A program made the translations under genes and the position numbers. 64,000 nucleotides of DNA from Melghiribacillus thermohalophilus (GTDB lineage: Bacteria; Bacillota; Bacilli; Bacillales; Alkalibacillaceae), in assembly GCF_004342905.1 (NCBI RefSeq), contig NZ_SMAN01000007.1, positions 33,017 to 97,016 on the forward strand. Direction: 5' to 3'. Positions 28,368 to 36,310 of the stretch are shown here, piece after piece. The number at the start of each line of letters is the position of its first letter. The first letter of the stretch is position 1. The notes beneath the pieces were generated by a model. It did not search any database. It was not told where the DNA came from and saw only the letters and a list, made by a program, of their open reading frames with translations.

Positions 28368-28767
28368 TTGGGTTGTATGGATCATCATCTTCTGCAAAGT
28401 AAATAGCAACATTTTTAAACGCGTGTTTTTCTTTAAGTTTGCTGATATCGAAAAAAGGTTTTTCTAAGGAATAGCTATCCTGGCACCAGTCGAACAAAAC
28501 GTTAAACAAAATGATGTCATGTTCTAAAAGGTTGGATTGCTGTTTCTGATTTAGACATTCATTTTTCGTAATCTCATTGCATGCTTCTTTAGATTTTGAA
28601 AATGTATCAAGTAATATTTGTCTGTATTTCACTGGGTGATATAAAAACTTGGTTCCTTTTATAAGTAAAGGCATACCATTTGGGCACTTTTTTAAAGCTT
28701 CTTGATATGTATTTTCCCAACCACAAGGAATATCAATCAAATTCAATTCCCACAAATGTTTTTTCAT
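28312..28767 (-). CDS. Hypothetical minus-strand phage protein
   Basis: A protein of 151 residues, MKKHLWELNLIDIPCGWENT..., with several Cys and aromatic residues and no membrane segment. AAAGGAGGTAATC precedes the ATG at 28767. AT-rich and opposite to the early operon, it looks like a gene inserted with the repeat element on its 5' side. No family recognised. Confidence 0.65.
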   Translation of the reverse strand: MKKHLWELNLIDIPCGWENTYQEALKKCPNGMPLLIKGTKFLYHPVKYRQILLDTFSKSKEACNEITKNECLNQKQQSNLLEHDIILFNVLFDWCQDSYSLEKPFFDISKLKEKHAFKNVAIYFAEDDDPYNPITQYYHLKYYRVNNAIAE

Positions 28768-28778
28768 GTGATTACCTC

Positions 28779-28833
28779 CTTTCTGTATCAACCATTCGAC
28801 AGGAGAGAGGGGAATCCTGCCAAAGGTGGTGGT
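28779..28833. repeat. Hairpin repeat element, copy 2
   Basis: The loop ATCAACCATTCG and the flanks AGAGG, AATCCT and GGTGGTG are kept as in copy 1, and the stem is kept with G-T wobbles. Confidence 0.75.
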
Positions 28834-28836
28834 TCT

Positions 28837-28980
28837 GTGCTTGACCCAAATAACTGGGAGCCTGTCACAAATACCGGCTATCAGTACGAGTTTGAATGTG
28901 TCAATGATCCGGGACTCATTATCAAAATTGTTGCCAGAAGTGAAAAAGAAGCCTGGCGAAAACTTAAAAACCTAAAGTAA
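28837..28980 (+). CDS. Small phage protein
   Basis: Forty-seven residues from GTG (LDPNNWEPVTNTGYQYEFEC...), a small beta-rich fold with a C-terminal helix EKEAWRKLKNLK. AAAGGTGGTGG is the ribosome site and belongs to the end of the repeat element. Function unknown. Confidence 0.6.
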   Translation: MLDPNNWEPVTNTGYQYEFECVNDPGLIIKIVARSEKEAWRKLKNLK

Positions 28981-28994
28981 AGGGTGGTGACTCC

Positions 28995-29243
28995 ATGACA
29001 TCAGAAATTGCTAGGGTCGTCCGACAAACCCGGCCGCATAAAGATGTGGTAAGGAGGGGTTCGGACGTGAAACCCAAAGTGCTGAAAAAAGGAAACACGA
29101 CGATCAAGATTTACTCGCACCTAGCTCACATGACGAAGGAAGAGCAAAAAAAATGGTTTGAGTCCGAGTGGGAAAAAGGCAATCCCACCTTAAAAAACAT
29201 CGTGAATGCCGTTAAACGTTGTCTGGACGAAGAAGGGAAGTGA
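28995..29243 (+). CDS. Small phage protein
   Basis: Up to 82 residues. A second start, GTG at 29067 behind AAGGAGGGG, would give 58 residues (KPKVLKKGNTTIKIYSHL...) and may be the real one. The C-terminal part (MTKEEQKKWFESEWEKGNP) is typical of short phage early proteins of unknown function. Confidence 0.6.
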   Translation: MTSEIARVVRQTRPHKDVVRRGSDVKPKVLKKGNTTIKIYSHLAHMTKEEQKKWFESEWEKGNPTLKNIVNAVKRCLDEEGK

Positions 29244-29247
29244 GTAC

Positions 29248-29991
29248 ATGCAAATCAAAACCATTGCCAGTGACCTGGTACCGGTTTATGAAAGTGAGAC
29301 TGGCGAGAAATTGGTGAACGCCAGGGAATTGCACGTGAAATTGATGGTTGGTACCCGTTTTAACGATTGGATTACACGAATGATTGAGAATTACGGGTTT
29401 ATCGAAGGTGATGACTTTTACTCATTTTTGAGTAAAACCCCTGGACGCCCATCTAAAGAATATTTGCTCATTATTGATACAGCAAAAGAAATCGCCATGG
29501 TCCAGAACAACGAACAGGGCCGTGCGGTACGCAAATACTTCATTGAAGTGGAAAAGAAAGCACGACAGACTTTCCAGCAGCCACAATCTGCAGCTGAACT
29601 GATTCTGAAACAGGCTGAATTGCTGGTCCAGTATGAAAAGCGGATCAACAAACTGGAATCTCAGACTGCAGCTGCTCATCACCGAATCGACAACATCGAC
29701 AAAATTGATACTCTCGGTGATCCACGCCAGCGGCTGAATAAAATGATTCGCCTGTATGCTGCAAAAAATGGCCTGTCTTTTCCGCAGGCTTACCGAAATT
29801 TTAGACAAGCTTTCAATATGGCATATCGAACCAACTTAACTCTATTAATTGAGAATTACAAAATGAAGCATGAATTATCTGATCTCAGCATCCCGGAATA
29901 TCTTGAAAAAGTGAACCGACTGGAAGATGGGATTCGTGTAGCAGACAAGCTTTTGAATCCTTCAACTTCTAGCGTATCAACAGAAATATGA
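29248..29991 (+). CDS. Phage antirepressor (AntA/AntB plus ORF6C domains)
   Basis: A protein of 247 residues. The N-terminal AntA/AntB domain is seen as LVNARELHVKLMVGTRFNDWI and YLLIIDTAKEIAMVQNNEQG, and the C-terminal ORF6C-type domain as RQRLNKMIRLYAAKNGLSFP through YEL-like helices. Such proteins counteract the repressor during induction. The ATG at 29248 has AAGGGAAGTG upstream. Which repressor it binds is unknown. Confidence 0.87.
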   Translation: MQIKTIASDLVPVYESETGEKLVNARELHVKLMVGTRFNDWITRMIENYGFIEGDDFYSFLSKTPGRPSKEYLLIIDTAKEIAMVQNNEQGRAVRKYFIEVEKKARQTFQQPQSAAELILKQAELLVQYEKRINKLESQTAAAHHRIDNIDKIDTLGDPRQRLNKMIRLYAAKNGLSFPQAYRNFRQAFNMAYRTNLTLLIENYKMKHELSDLSIPEYLEKVNRLEDGIRVADKLLNPSTSSVSTEI

Positions 29992-30019
29992 AACAAAGGT
30001 ACAAAAGGGAGTGGTTGAA

Positions 30020-30544
30020 GTGAAAAGGGGTACACGGGTTGCTAAAATCATGAGGCAATCCAGGAAAGCGGCCGGGAAAACGCAGCTACAAATTGCAAGG
30101 GAAGCCAATTTATCGCGGGAATCTGTGACAAAGCAAGAAAATGGTGAACGAAAAGTTCAGCCCCACATCGCCCAATACTACATGGAGAAGCATGGCGACC
30201 CGTTCGTCGCATTTGAAGCCTCAGCAGAGTACGTGAAATGGGGGCCGGTTAAACTCGATGGCGGTGTCGTGGATCTGCACAGGAGCTCGGTAAAAGCAAA
30301 AGCGATTGAAGAACTGGAAGAGGCTCTAGAAGCTCTTAAAAAAATCAATGTGGTCAATCATCCAGATTCGTTGTCCGGTTACGAACGGGAGAACATACGA
30401 ACAGCCCTGCTGGAAGTAGCAGAAGCGATGACGGCATCAGCCAATACATTTTCGGTTTTATGCAGAGATTATAACTTCAGCTGGGCAGAAATATGGCAAG
30501 ACCATTACACAAAGTTAAAAGCTAAGGGATACATATCCAGATAA
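30020..30544 (+). CDS. XRE-family regulator with C-terminal helical domain
   Basis: About 174 residues. The HTH_3 domain (RQSRKAAGKTQLQIAREANLSRESVTKQENGERK) is followed by a domain rich in helices (SVKAKAIEELEEALEALKKI). GTG at 30020 is preferred to that at 30011 for spacing. In related phages such genes lie before the replication genes; role not established. Confidence 0.78.
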   Translation: MKRGTRVAKIMRQSRKAAGKTQLQIAREANLSRESVTKQENGERKVQPHIAQYYMEKHGDPFVAFEASAEYVKWGPVKLDGGVVDLHRSSVKAKAIEELEEALEALKKINVVNHPDSLSGYERENIRTALLEVAEAMTASANTFSVLCRDYNFSWAEIWQDHYTKLKAKGYISR

Positions 30545-30557
30545 GGAGGGAAACGAA

Positions 30558-30596
30558 ATGAAAAAAGCTGCCGCAAATAAAACAGCGACAGCATAG
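30558..30596 (+). CDS. Micro-ORF of 12 residues
   Basis: MKKAAANKTATA with AAGGAGGG seven bases before the ATG. The site is as good as those of real genes. It could be a leader peptide for the structured stretch that follows, or a truncated gene. Confidence 0.35.
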   Translation: MKKAAANKTATA

Positions 30597-30640
30597 GTGA
30601 ATTAGGTTATTAAAAATATAGCATAACACTACTATCATAG

Positions 30641-30743
30641 GCAAGGTTTTCGTTTAACCTTGCCGTCATGCCCAGGAATCGTATTCCCCCTGTCCATGTT
30701 CTGTTTCAAATTCCTCCTTTTTCGTATAGATCCATTCCTGGGC
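30641..30743 (+). other. Structured non-coding stretch
   Basis: GCAAGGTT pairs with AACCTTGC (30,641-30,663). Directly after, GCCCAGGAAT (30,670-30,679) pairs with ATTCCTGGGC (30,734-30,743) over a 54-base loop. No supported gene in 30,597-30,789. Confidence 0.5.
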
Positions 30744-30789
30744 GTGCCGGTGCGGTTAAGCACACGTTTAAAAGAAGGGAGGTATAAGC

Positions 30790-31011
30790 ATGGAACATAG
30801 TGACCTGACGAAATCAATAGAAAATGCAGTGAAAAAGGAAGCCGTTAAGTTGTTTGAAAAAATGAAGTCGGAATCAACCACTTATGGTGAAGTAAATCAA
30901 AAGCTATACGAATTAACTTGGGGAAAAGGAGGCCCATATTTTGGCTTGATTGTTAAGGAAGCAAGAAAAATGCTTCATGAAGAAGTTAAGGGTCTGAAAA
31001 TATCGGGATGA
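30790..31011 (+). CDS. Hypothetical phage protein
   Basis: Seventy-three residues, MEHSDLTKSIENAVKKEAVK..., mostly helical. AAGGGAGG precedes the ATG at good spacing. No family recognised. Confidence 0.65.
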   Translation: MEHSDLTKSIENAVKKEAVKLFEKMKSESTTYGEVNQKLYELTWGKGGPYFGLIVKEARKMLHEEVKGLKISG

Positions 31012-31083
31012 GCCAAAAGATGAATGGCTTCCAGGAATTAATCATTATTTTTTTCAATTATGAAATATGAAAGGGGGGATAAG

Positions 31084-31317
31084 ATGGAGGGTTATCTGAA
31101 AAAGAAAAAAGAATTAAATGAACTTGCTCAAACAGAAGCTAAAAAAATTGGAAAAGAATTAATATCTAATAGCGCAGGTAAAACAACACAAGATTTAAGA
31201 CAAATTACATTAAATTATATCAACCAAAATCGTGTTCCAGAGGAGATCGCTTTTGAATTAAAAAGTCTAATTGAAAAGTTTATTTCAAATATAAAAATAC
31301 CTGTTCAGAAGAACTGA
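31084..31317 (+). CDS. Hypothetical phage protein
   Basis: Seventy-seven residues, a Lys/Glu-rich helical protein (MEGYLKKKKELNELAQTE...). The ATG at 31084 follows GGGGGG by five bases. A terminator follows. Not recognised. Confidence 0.65.
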   Translation: MEGYLKKKKELNELAQTEAKKIGKELISNSAGKTTQDLRQITLNYINQNRVPEEIAFELKSLIEKFISNIKIPVQKN

Positions 31318-31324
31318 ACAGGCG

Positions 31325-31356
31325 ATAAGGTTATTTTGAACTGAGAACCTTTTTTG
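31325..31356 (+). terminator. Terminator after the hypothetical gene
   Basis: AAGGTT and AACCTT enclose an 18-base loop and are followed by TTTTTT. A further hairpin, CCTGTTCAG with CTGAACAGG, overlaps the preceding stop codon. Confidence 0.55.
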
Positions 31357-31411
31357 TAATTATAAGGATATGGTTGCAAATATACCATACCAATCGAGGG
31401 GAGGTTAGGGA

Positions 31412-31579
31412 ATGAGTCAACAGTCGAAAGAAATCTACGGAATTGACGCGCTGGGGAATGAAGTGTTCAAAGGAGAGACCATTCTTATTCATGGCAAAGA
31501 GTTCTTTCTGAAAGACGCCTTGAAAGAAGAGGCACTGGAGCTTCTGGAGCGTTTAGGAGCGGTTGAAACGAAGGCATAA
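31412..31579 (+). CDS. Small YqaI-like phage protein
   Basis: Fifty-five residues: KEIYGIDALGNEVFKGETILIHGKEFFLKDALKEEALELLERLG. The pattern, a turn, a strand pair with ETILIHG and a C-terminal amphipathic helix, recalls the YqaI family of the Bacillus skin element, which lies in the same part of phage genomes. GGGGAGG precedes the ATG. Function unknown. Confidence 0.6.
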   Translation: MSQQSKEIYGIDALGNEVFKGETILIHGKEFFLKDALKEEALELLERLGAVETKA

Positions 31580-31583
31580 AAAA

Positions 31584-31608
31584 GAATGAGCTATCAGTCA
31601 GCTCATTC
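31584..31608 (-). terminator. Hairpin behind the YqaI-like gene
   Basis: GAATGAGCT pairs with AGCTCATTC. A-runs on both sides mean that the U tract exists only for minus-strand transcripts, although no minus-strand gene ends here. Confidence 0.4.
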
Positions 31609-31678
31609 AAAAAGGGCTACTAAAACGATCAAACTTATTATGCCATATTTTAATCTAAGTGAAAAGTAGGCGATTGTT

Positions 31679-31858
31679 TTGATCACGCCTTATAAAGTAT
31701 TATTGCCGGAGCGGGTTTTAGAGTTAAGGGATGAAGATTCCAACGCATTCATGGACGAAGTGAAGCGGTATGTAAGTGTACGTTATCCGCATTACGAACT
31801 GTTAAGCATCGAAGGGTCATTTGCTCTTTGCCAAAACATAAGGGGAGGTCATCTGTAA
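31679..31858 (+). CDS. Small phage protein, TTG start
   Basis: Fifty-nine residues (ITPYKVLLPERVLELRDEDS...ALCQ). The ribosome site is weak (AGTAGGCGATT). Its body looks like a conserved phage protein of the replication region. Its stop overlaps nothing; the replication gene starts at the next base. Confidence 0.55.
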   Translation: MITPYKVLLPERVLELRDEDSNAFMDEVKRYVSVRYPHYELLSIEGSFALCQNIRGGHL

Positions 31859-32920
31859 GTGAAAACAGGAAATGCAGTCGTGGATCAGATCGGAAAGCTG
31901 AATTTCACAGGAAACATCATACCGGTGAATTGGTTCAAACACATTACGTTTGACAGCGGAAAGCCACATGTGGCAGCCGTTATGATTTTATCAGAAATTT
32001 GCTACTGGTACCGGCCGACCGTGGTTCGGGATGAAGCAACTGGACAGATCGTGGAGGTCCGGAAAAAGTTTAAAGCGGACATGCTGCAGCGAGATTATAC
32101 GAGTTTTGCTCAACAATATGGCTTTTCTAAACGCCAGGTTAAATTGGCCATGGACAAGCTGGAAGACATGCAGTTAATCAGAAGGGCATTCCGGACGATC
32201 GAAAAGAACGGTACCAAAATCAATAATGTGCTTTTTGTTGAACCAGTTCCGGAAAACATCGATAAAATTACCTTTTATGATGACCCCTATTACATTCAAA
32301 TGCAAGAGGGTGGTACATCTGAATGTAATACCTCTTACATTCAAATGCAAGAGCCTCCTACAACAGAATGTAAGACAAATACAAAGACTACTACAGAGAT
32401 TACTACAGAGACTACTTTAGATGTTGATGAAGAAAACGCGCGCGAAGTGAAACAATCTGGGAATTCAGATGAACCAGACGAAGTGGATGAGATTGCTAGA
32501 AAAATTGAAGAAGTGTATTTGACCCGTAAACAGAGTCTGCACCCGTCCCCAAAAGACCTGCAGCTGATCTGGGCAACCGCGCAGAACGTCGCAGAAGAAA
32601 ACATCGACCTGCAGAAAGTCATTGACTGGATCCATGCGAGCTTTGATCAGTATAAGCCAAAGTACCGAGGTGACAAGATTCACTCGTTCGGCTATGTGGA
32701 CACCTACATACGTCACCAGATCCATCTGCTGAAGGAACGGGAGAAACTCAAGAAAACAGGGGGTGGTAATCTTGACGATGCAAAGCATTCAGGAAGCGAT
32801 GGCGGACTTCCTGAAAAAAAGGCCACACCTTCAGAAGAGACTCGAAGACTTGAAAGAATTGCAAGAGAGAAAGGACTCATCCCAAACGGAACGATACGAG
32901 ATATTGACGTCGATTTCTGA
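31859..32920 (+). CDS. Replication initiator (O-like/DnaD-type protein)
   Basis: A protein of 353 residues. The N-terminal part is a winged-helix phage replisome organiser (ILSEICYWYRPT, FAQQYGFSKRQVKLAMDKLE). The middle, about 135-205, is low in complexity and is encoded by repeated DNA. The C-terminal part (LHPSPKDLQLIWATAQNVAE) binds partners. It should open the phage origin and load the helicase loader encoded next. GTG start with GGGGAGGTC upstream. The 3' end overlaps the DnaC-like gene by about 150 bases, an unusually long overlap. Confidence 0.85.
   Translation: MKTGNAVVDQIGKLNFTGNIIPVNWFKHITFDSGKPHVAAVMILSEICYWYRPTVVRDEATGQIVEVRKKFKADMLQRDYTSFAQQYGFSKRQVKLAMDKLEDMQLIRRAFRTIEKNGTKINNVLFVEPVPENIDKITFYDDPYYIQMQEGGTSECNTSYIQMQEPPTTECKTNTKTTTEITTETTLDVDEENAREVKQSGNSDEPDEVDEIARKIEEVYLTRKQSLHPSPKDLQLIWATAQNVAEENIDLQKVIDWIHASFDQYKPKYRGDKIHSFGYVDTYIRHQIHLLKEREKLKKTGGGNLDDAKHSGSDGGLPEKKATPSEETRRLERIAREKGLIPNGTIRDIDVDF
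32290..32374. repeat. Iteron-like repeats, candidate phage origin
   Basis: TTACATTCAAATGCAAGAG occurs exactly twice (32,290-32,308 and 32,335-32,353), each followed by an inverted GAATGTAA (32,321-32,328 and 32,367-32,373). The position inside the initiator gene matches lambda-type origins. Confidence 0.6.
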
Positions 32921-33674
32921 CAACTGTCCTTACAAAAAGTGCGATGGCAAGGGGTTAATCTGGTATCGGGACCATAAAACGAATGAGGAATTTATGCGAA
33001 TCTGCAAATGCCGTGAAGACAAATCCCTTGATGCCAAATTGCAGTTCGCCAGGATTCCGCAGGAGTACCGGCAATCACGTATCAATAATTTTGAAATCAA
33101 TCTTTACCGAACAGACGAGGGAAAGGAACGAGCGGCGATTGCCAAACGAGTAGCTGCCAATTTTGTAGCGAATTATCCAGCGATGAAAGAACAGGGCAAG
33201 GGCTTGTACTTTTACAGCTATCAGAAAGGGTCCGGCAAAACCCGATTATCCTGCAGCATTGCCAATGCCCTTGTTAAAAAGTATAAAGCGGATGTCCGAT
33301 TTATTCGTTTTGTGGACTTGCTCAATGAATTGAAAAATTCATTCAGCGGTAATGGTGATGTCAACGCATCTGAACTCATTGAAGCGGTCAAAAACATCGA
33401 AGTGCTGGTCATTGATGATCTTGGCGTGGAAAAAGTCAGTGAATGGGTGGAAGAAGTCGTCACCAGCATCCTGGATCACCGGCTGAATCAAAACCTGGTC
33501 ACGATTATCACATCCAACAGCACGATTGAAGAACTGGACAAAAGGTATCAACAGGGCCGAGTTCGTAGCCGGGTAGAAAAAATGACCTTCCCGGTGTGGA
33601 TGCCGGAAGAGAGCATACGTAGTCTGATAGCCCAGCAGGAAAACGAAGAGATTCAGGATATTTTGTTTAGGTGA
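32772..33674 (+). CDS. DnaC-like helicase loader ATPase
   Basis: About 300 residues. An N-terminal zinc motif (CPYKKCDGKGLIWYRD...CKC) precedes the AAA domain with Walker A YSYQKGSGKTRLS, Walker B VLVIDDLGVEK and sensor IITSNS. It loads the replicative helicase at the phage origin. TTG at 32772 follows GGGGG by eight bases; an ATG at 32778 is also possible. Together with the initiator it forms the replication pair. Confidence 0.88.
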   Translation: MTMQSIQEAMADFLKKRPHLQKRLEDLKELQERKDSSQTERYEILTSISDNCPYKKCDGKGLIWYRDHKTNEEFMRICKCREDKSLDAKLQFARIPQEYRQSRINNFEINLYRTDEGKERAAIAKRVAANFVANYPAMKEQGKGLYFYSYQKGSGKTRLSCSIANALVKKYKADVRFIRFVDLLNELKNSFSGNGDVNASELIEAVKNIEVLVIDDLGVEKVSEWVEEVVTSILDHRLNQNLVTIITSNSTIEELDKRYQQGRVRSRVEKMTFPVWMPEESIRSLIAQQENEEIQDILFR

Positions 33675-33688
33675 GGAGTGCTAACGGA

Positions 33689-33883
33689 ATGTGCAATGGT
33701 AGGGGAGTTAGGATCATAGAAATCATGCCTGGAGTCGTTGAACTGGACAAATGTGAATGTGCTGAATGTCAGGAATACCGAAAAATCAGCCAGGTTAATT
33801 TAGAGGCATTTCTGGATCGTTTTGAAGATGCTTATCAGGAATATCAGAGAGCAAGGAGTGGAACATATGAATGCACAAGCTAA
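33689..33883 (+). CDS. Small cysteine-containing phage protein
   Basis: Sixty-four residues, MCNGRGVRIIEIMPGVVELD then CECAEC, a possible half zinc-ribbon. GAGGAG lies ten bases before the ATG. Follows the loader gene in the same operon. Function unknown. Confidence 0.6.
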   Translation: MCNGRGVRIIEIMPGVVELDKCECAECQEYRKISQVNLEAFLDRFEDAYQEYQRARSGTYECTS

Positions 33884-34076
33884 TCAACTGCGAAGAGCGG
33901 TAGAAGAAAGAAAACGCATTTTGATCAATAGACTTCAAGCCTGGGATTACTTTCACACGCCAGATGGAAAGAACGTTGAAACGTTGACGTTAACTGAGCT
34001 GGAGCAAATCTATGAAAATGTGAAATTCAAAAAGGAATCTGAAGGCGGTGGGAAGGATGAAAGGCAAGTGTGTTGA
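33867..34076 (+). CDS. FbpA-like small protein
   Basis: Sixty-nine residues. NQLRRAVEERKRILINRLQA and TLTLTELEQIYENVK match the pattern of Fur-regulated basic protein A. In Bacillus FbpA proteins take part in the iron-sparing response; phage copies are of unknown use and here no Fur box was seen. AAGGAGTGG precedes the ATG. It overlaps both neighbours. Confidence 0.6.
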   Translation: MNAQANQLRRAVEERKRILINRLQAWDYFHTPDGKNVETLTLTELEQIYENVKFKKESEGGGKDERQVC

Positions 34077-34212
34077 GTCCGGCGCTGATGCCCCTGGGTA
34101 TTTGAATTACCTATGTGAGGACTGCTGGCGGGAAACACTCAATGAGAAATTGGAGAGTGATGAGAATGAACGAGGTCAAATCCTATTATCTAAACAAAGC
34201 GGAACTGAATAA
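34057..34212 (+). CDS. Small zinc-ribbon-like phage protein
   Basis: Fifty-one residues, MKGKCVESGADAPGYLNYLCEDCW..., with Cys at 5, 20 and 23. GGTGGGAAGG precedes the ATG. It overlaps the FbpA-like gene. Function unknown. Confidence 0.55.
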   Translation: MKGKCVESGADAPGYLNYLCEDCWRETLNEKLESDENERGQILLSKQSGTE

Positions 34213-34297
34213 GAAGCGAATTGGCTGGAAATGCGATCTAAAATACAGATCCAGGAAGAGGAAGTGGAATTGGCCAAAAGCTAAAAGAAAAGGGTGA
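34166..34297 (+). CDS. Small basic phage protein
   Basis: Forty-three residues, MNEVKSYYLNKAELNKKRIG... ending in a Lys/Arg/Trp-rich tail. GGAGAGTG lies upstream at long spacing. It overlaps the preceding gene in another frame, so support is moderate. Confidence 0.4.
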   Translation: MNEVKSYYLNKAELNKKRIGWKCDLKYRSRKRKWNWPKAKRKG

Positions 34298-34301
34298 TGG
34301 C

Positions 34302-34541
34302 ATGGAAGTGCAGTACGACGGAAGCGGGCGCTTGAAATATCATCCTCAGCTGCACCCGAACAAAGGGAAACGATTATCGGAAAGCGAACTGGAATACCTT
34401 TGCAAATACTATGAATCAGACGGCATGAAATCTATGTCACTTGCCTTAGGTAGACCGGAAGCGAGCCTAGCGAATAAAGTAAAAGATTTAAAAAAGAAAG
34501 GATTATTTGAGTATTACAAAAACCTGAACAAGCATTGGTAA
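34302..34541 (+). CDS. Hypothetical phage protein with HTH-like segment
   Basis: Seventy-nine residues. RLSESELEYLCKYYESDGMK and LALGRPEASLANKVKDLKK resemble the tri-helical DNA-binding proteins common in Bacillus and Listeria phages. AAAGGGTGATG precedes the ATG. Confidence 0.65.
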   Translation: MEVQYDGSGRLKYHPQLHPNKGKRLSESELEYLCKYYESDGMKSMSLALGRPEASLANKVKDLKKKGLFEYYKNLNKHW

Positions 34542-34551
34542 GGTGAGGGGG

Positions 34552-34785
34552 ATGGAACAAACCACGATCTATGAATTTTATGGCCTGGAAAGCGATCCTG
34601 TGTATCAAAAAATCAATAACCTTCAACCAGGAGAGGAACTTTACATAGAGGAAGTCATCGTTCGAAAGAATACCAATTCTCTTTTTGAGATTGAAACAGA
34701 AGATCTCCACGAACCGGCAACTGGAGAAGAAGCTTGTTATTGGAAGCTGATGAGTATTTTAAACGCCATGGAAACTGAATTATGA
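34552..34785 (+). CDS. Hypothetical phage protein
   Basis: Seventy-seven acidic residues, MEQTTIYEFYGLESDPVYQK.... GGTGAGGGG precedes the ATG. Directly upstream of the methyltransferase. Not recognised. Confidence 0.6.
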   Translation: MEQTTIYEFYGLESDPVYQKINNLQPGEELYIEEVIVRKNTNSLFEIETEDLHEPATGEEACYWKLMSILNAMETEL

Positions 34786-34801
34786 ATGAGGTGAGAAAAC
34801 A

Positions 34802-36238
34802 TTGCAATTCAGCTTGTTTCGAGAAATTATCGTGGATAATTTTGCTGGAGGTGGCGGTGCTAGTAAAGGCATTGAACAGGCTACAGGGTTGAATGTTGAT
34901 ATAGCCATTAATCATGATCCAGAAGCCATTGCTATGCATAAAGCAAACCATCCAGATACTGAGCATTATTGCGAATCTGTTTGGGATATAGACCCTCGAG
35001 AGGTGGTGCAAGGTCGAAAGGTTGCCTTGTGCTGGTTCAGTCCAGACTGTAAACATTTTAGCAAGGCCAAAGGTGGAAAGCCGGTAGATAAAAACATCAG
35101 AGGGCTTGCCTGGGTAGCTGTGAAATGGGCAGCAACTGTAAAGCCTAGAGTAATCATTTTAGAAAATGTTGAAGAATTTAAAACCTGGGGCCCATTAAAA
35201 GATGGACGGCCAGATCCGGAGAAAAAGGGCAAGACATTTAGAGCGTTTGTAAATGCATTGAAAAGACATGGATATAAAGTTGATTGGAAAGAGCTGCGTG
35301 CTTGTGATTATGGGGCTCCTACCATTCGAAAACGGTTGTTTTTAGTCGCTAGATGTGATGGCAAGCCAATTGTTTGGCCTAAACCCACTCACGGTGATCC
35401 GAAAAGCAAAGAGGTAAAACAGGGAAAATTAAAGCCATGGCGAACAGCTGCTGAAATTATCGATTGGTCAATCCCGTGCCCTTCTATATTTGAACGAAAA
35501 AGGCCATTAGCCGAAAACACCATGAAGAGGATTGCCAGGGGAATAAAAAAGTTTGTCATAAATAATCCAAAACCATTCATTGTCCGGATTGGACATACTG
35601 GATTCGGAGGAGATCGACTGCAATACAAATTAGACAAGCCTTTAACAACAATAACAACCAAAGCGGAACATTGTCTGATTACCCCTTTTCTATCAACCTA
35701 CTATACAGAAACATCTAAAAAAGAGGTAAGAGGACAAACGCTAAAAGAACCTTTACACACCGTTAGTACAGCTAATCGATTTTCTCTTGTAACTGCTTCA
35801 TTCATTTCTCAGCATTACAAATGCTCAACAGGGCATAAAGTTGATGAACCCCTAAGATCCATAACAACGGTGAATAAAGCGCAGCTGGTTTCGGCATTTT
35901 TGATGAAATATTACGGAACCGACGATGGACAGACCTTGAATGAGCCACTTCACACAGTAACTACCAAAGATCGGTTTGGGCTAGTAACTTTAAAAGGGAA
36001 ACCCTATCAAATCGTTGATATAGGAATGCGAATGCTCCAGCCACATGAATTATTCGCAGCACAAGGGTTTCCTGATGACTATATTATTGACGAGGATTAC
36101 AAAGGAAATAAACTACCGAAATCTGCACAGGTAGCAAAATGCGGAAATTCCGTACCTCCACCATTTGCTGAATCACTGGTAAGGGCAAACCTTCCAGAAA
36201 TGTGTGTGCAAAAGAAAGAAGAACAAAAAGCTATGTAA
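34802..36238 (+). CDS. Phage DNA (cytosine-5) methyltransferase
   Basis: A protein of 478 residues with the m5C motifs in order: I VDNFAGGGGASKGI, IV SPDCKHFSKAKGG with the catalytic Cys in place of the usual PPCQ, VI ILENVEEF, VIII RKRLFLVARC, IX/X in the C-terminus (VAKCGNSVPPPFAESL). Between about 255 and 400 the target region contains four similar units, each with EPL-T-TT and LVT...YY. The recognition sequence is unknown; no restriction enzyme is adjacent, so it probably shields phage DNA from host restriction. TTG start after GAGGTGAG. Confidence 0.92.
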   Translation: MQFSLFREIIVDNFAGGGGASKGIEQATGLNVDIAINHDPEAIAMHKANHPDTEHYCESVWDIDPREVVQGRKVALCWFSPDCKHFSKAKGGKPVDKNIRGLAWVAVKWAATVKPRVIILENVEEFKTWGPLKDGRPDPEKKGKTFRAFVNALKRHGYKVDWKELRACDYGAPTIRKRLFLVARCDGKPIVWPKPTHGDPKSKEVKQGKLKPWRTAAEIIDWSIPCPSIFERKRPLAENTMKRIARGIKKFVINNPKPFIVRIGHTGFGGDRLQYKLDKPLTTITTKAEHCLITPFLSTYYTETSKKEVRGQTLKEPLHTVSTANRFSLVTASFISQHYKCSTGHKVDEPLRSITTVNKAQLVSAFLMKYYGTDDGQTLNEPLHTVTTKDRFGLVTLKGKPYQIVDIGMRMLQPHELFAAQGFPDDYIIDEDYKGNKLPKSAQVAKCGNSVPPPFAESLVRANLPEMCVQKKEEQKAM

Positions 36239-36310
36239 CAAAAAAATGCCAGGGCGACCCCGGCAACGAAAGGATTGTTTAATTTAATTATATCATAGGG
36301 GGTCTGCCTC

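Noticed and set aside
30635..30817. A 60-residue minus-strand frame
   Set aside because: No ribosome site, and the inverted repeats explain the stretch better.
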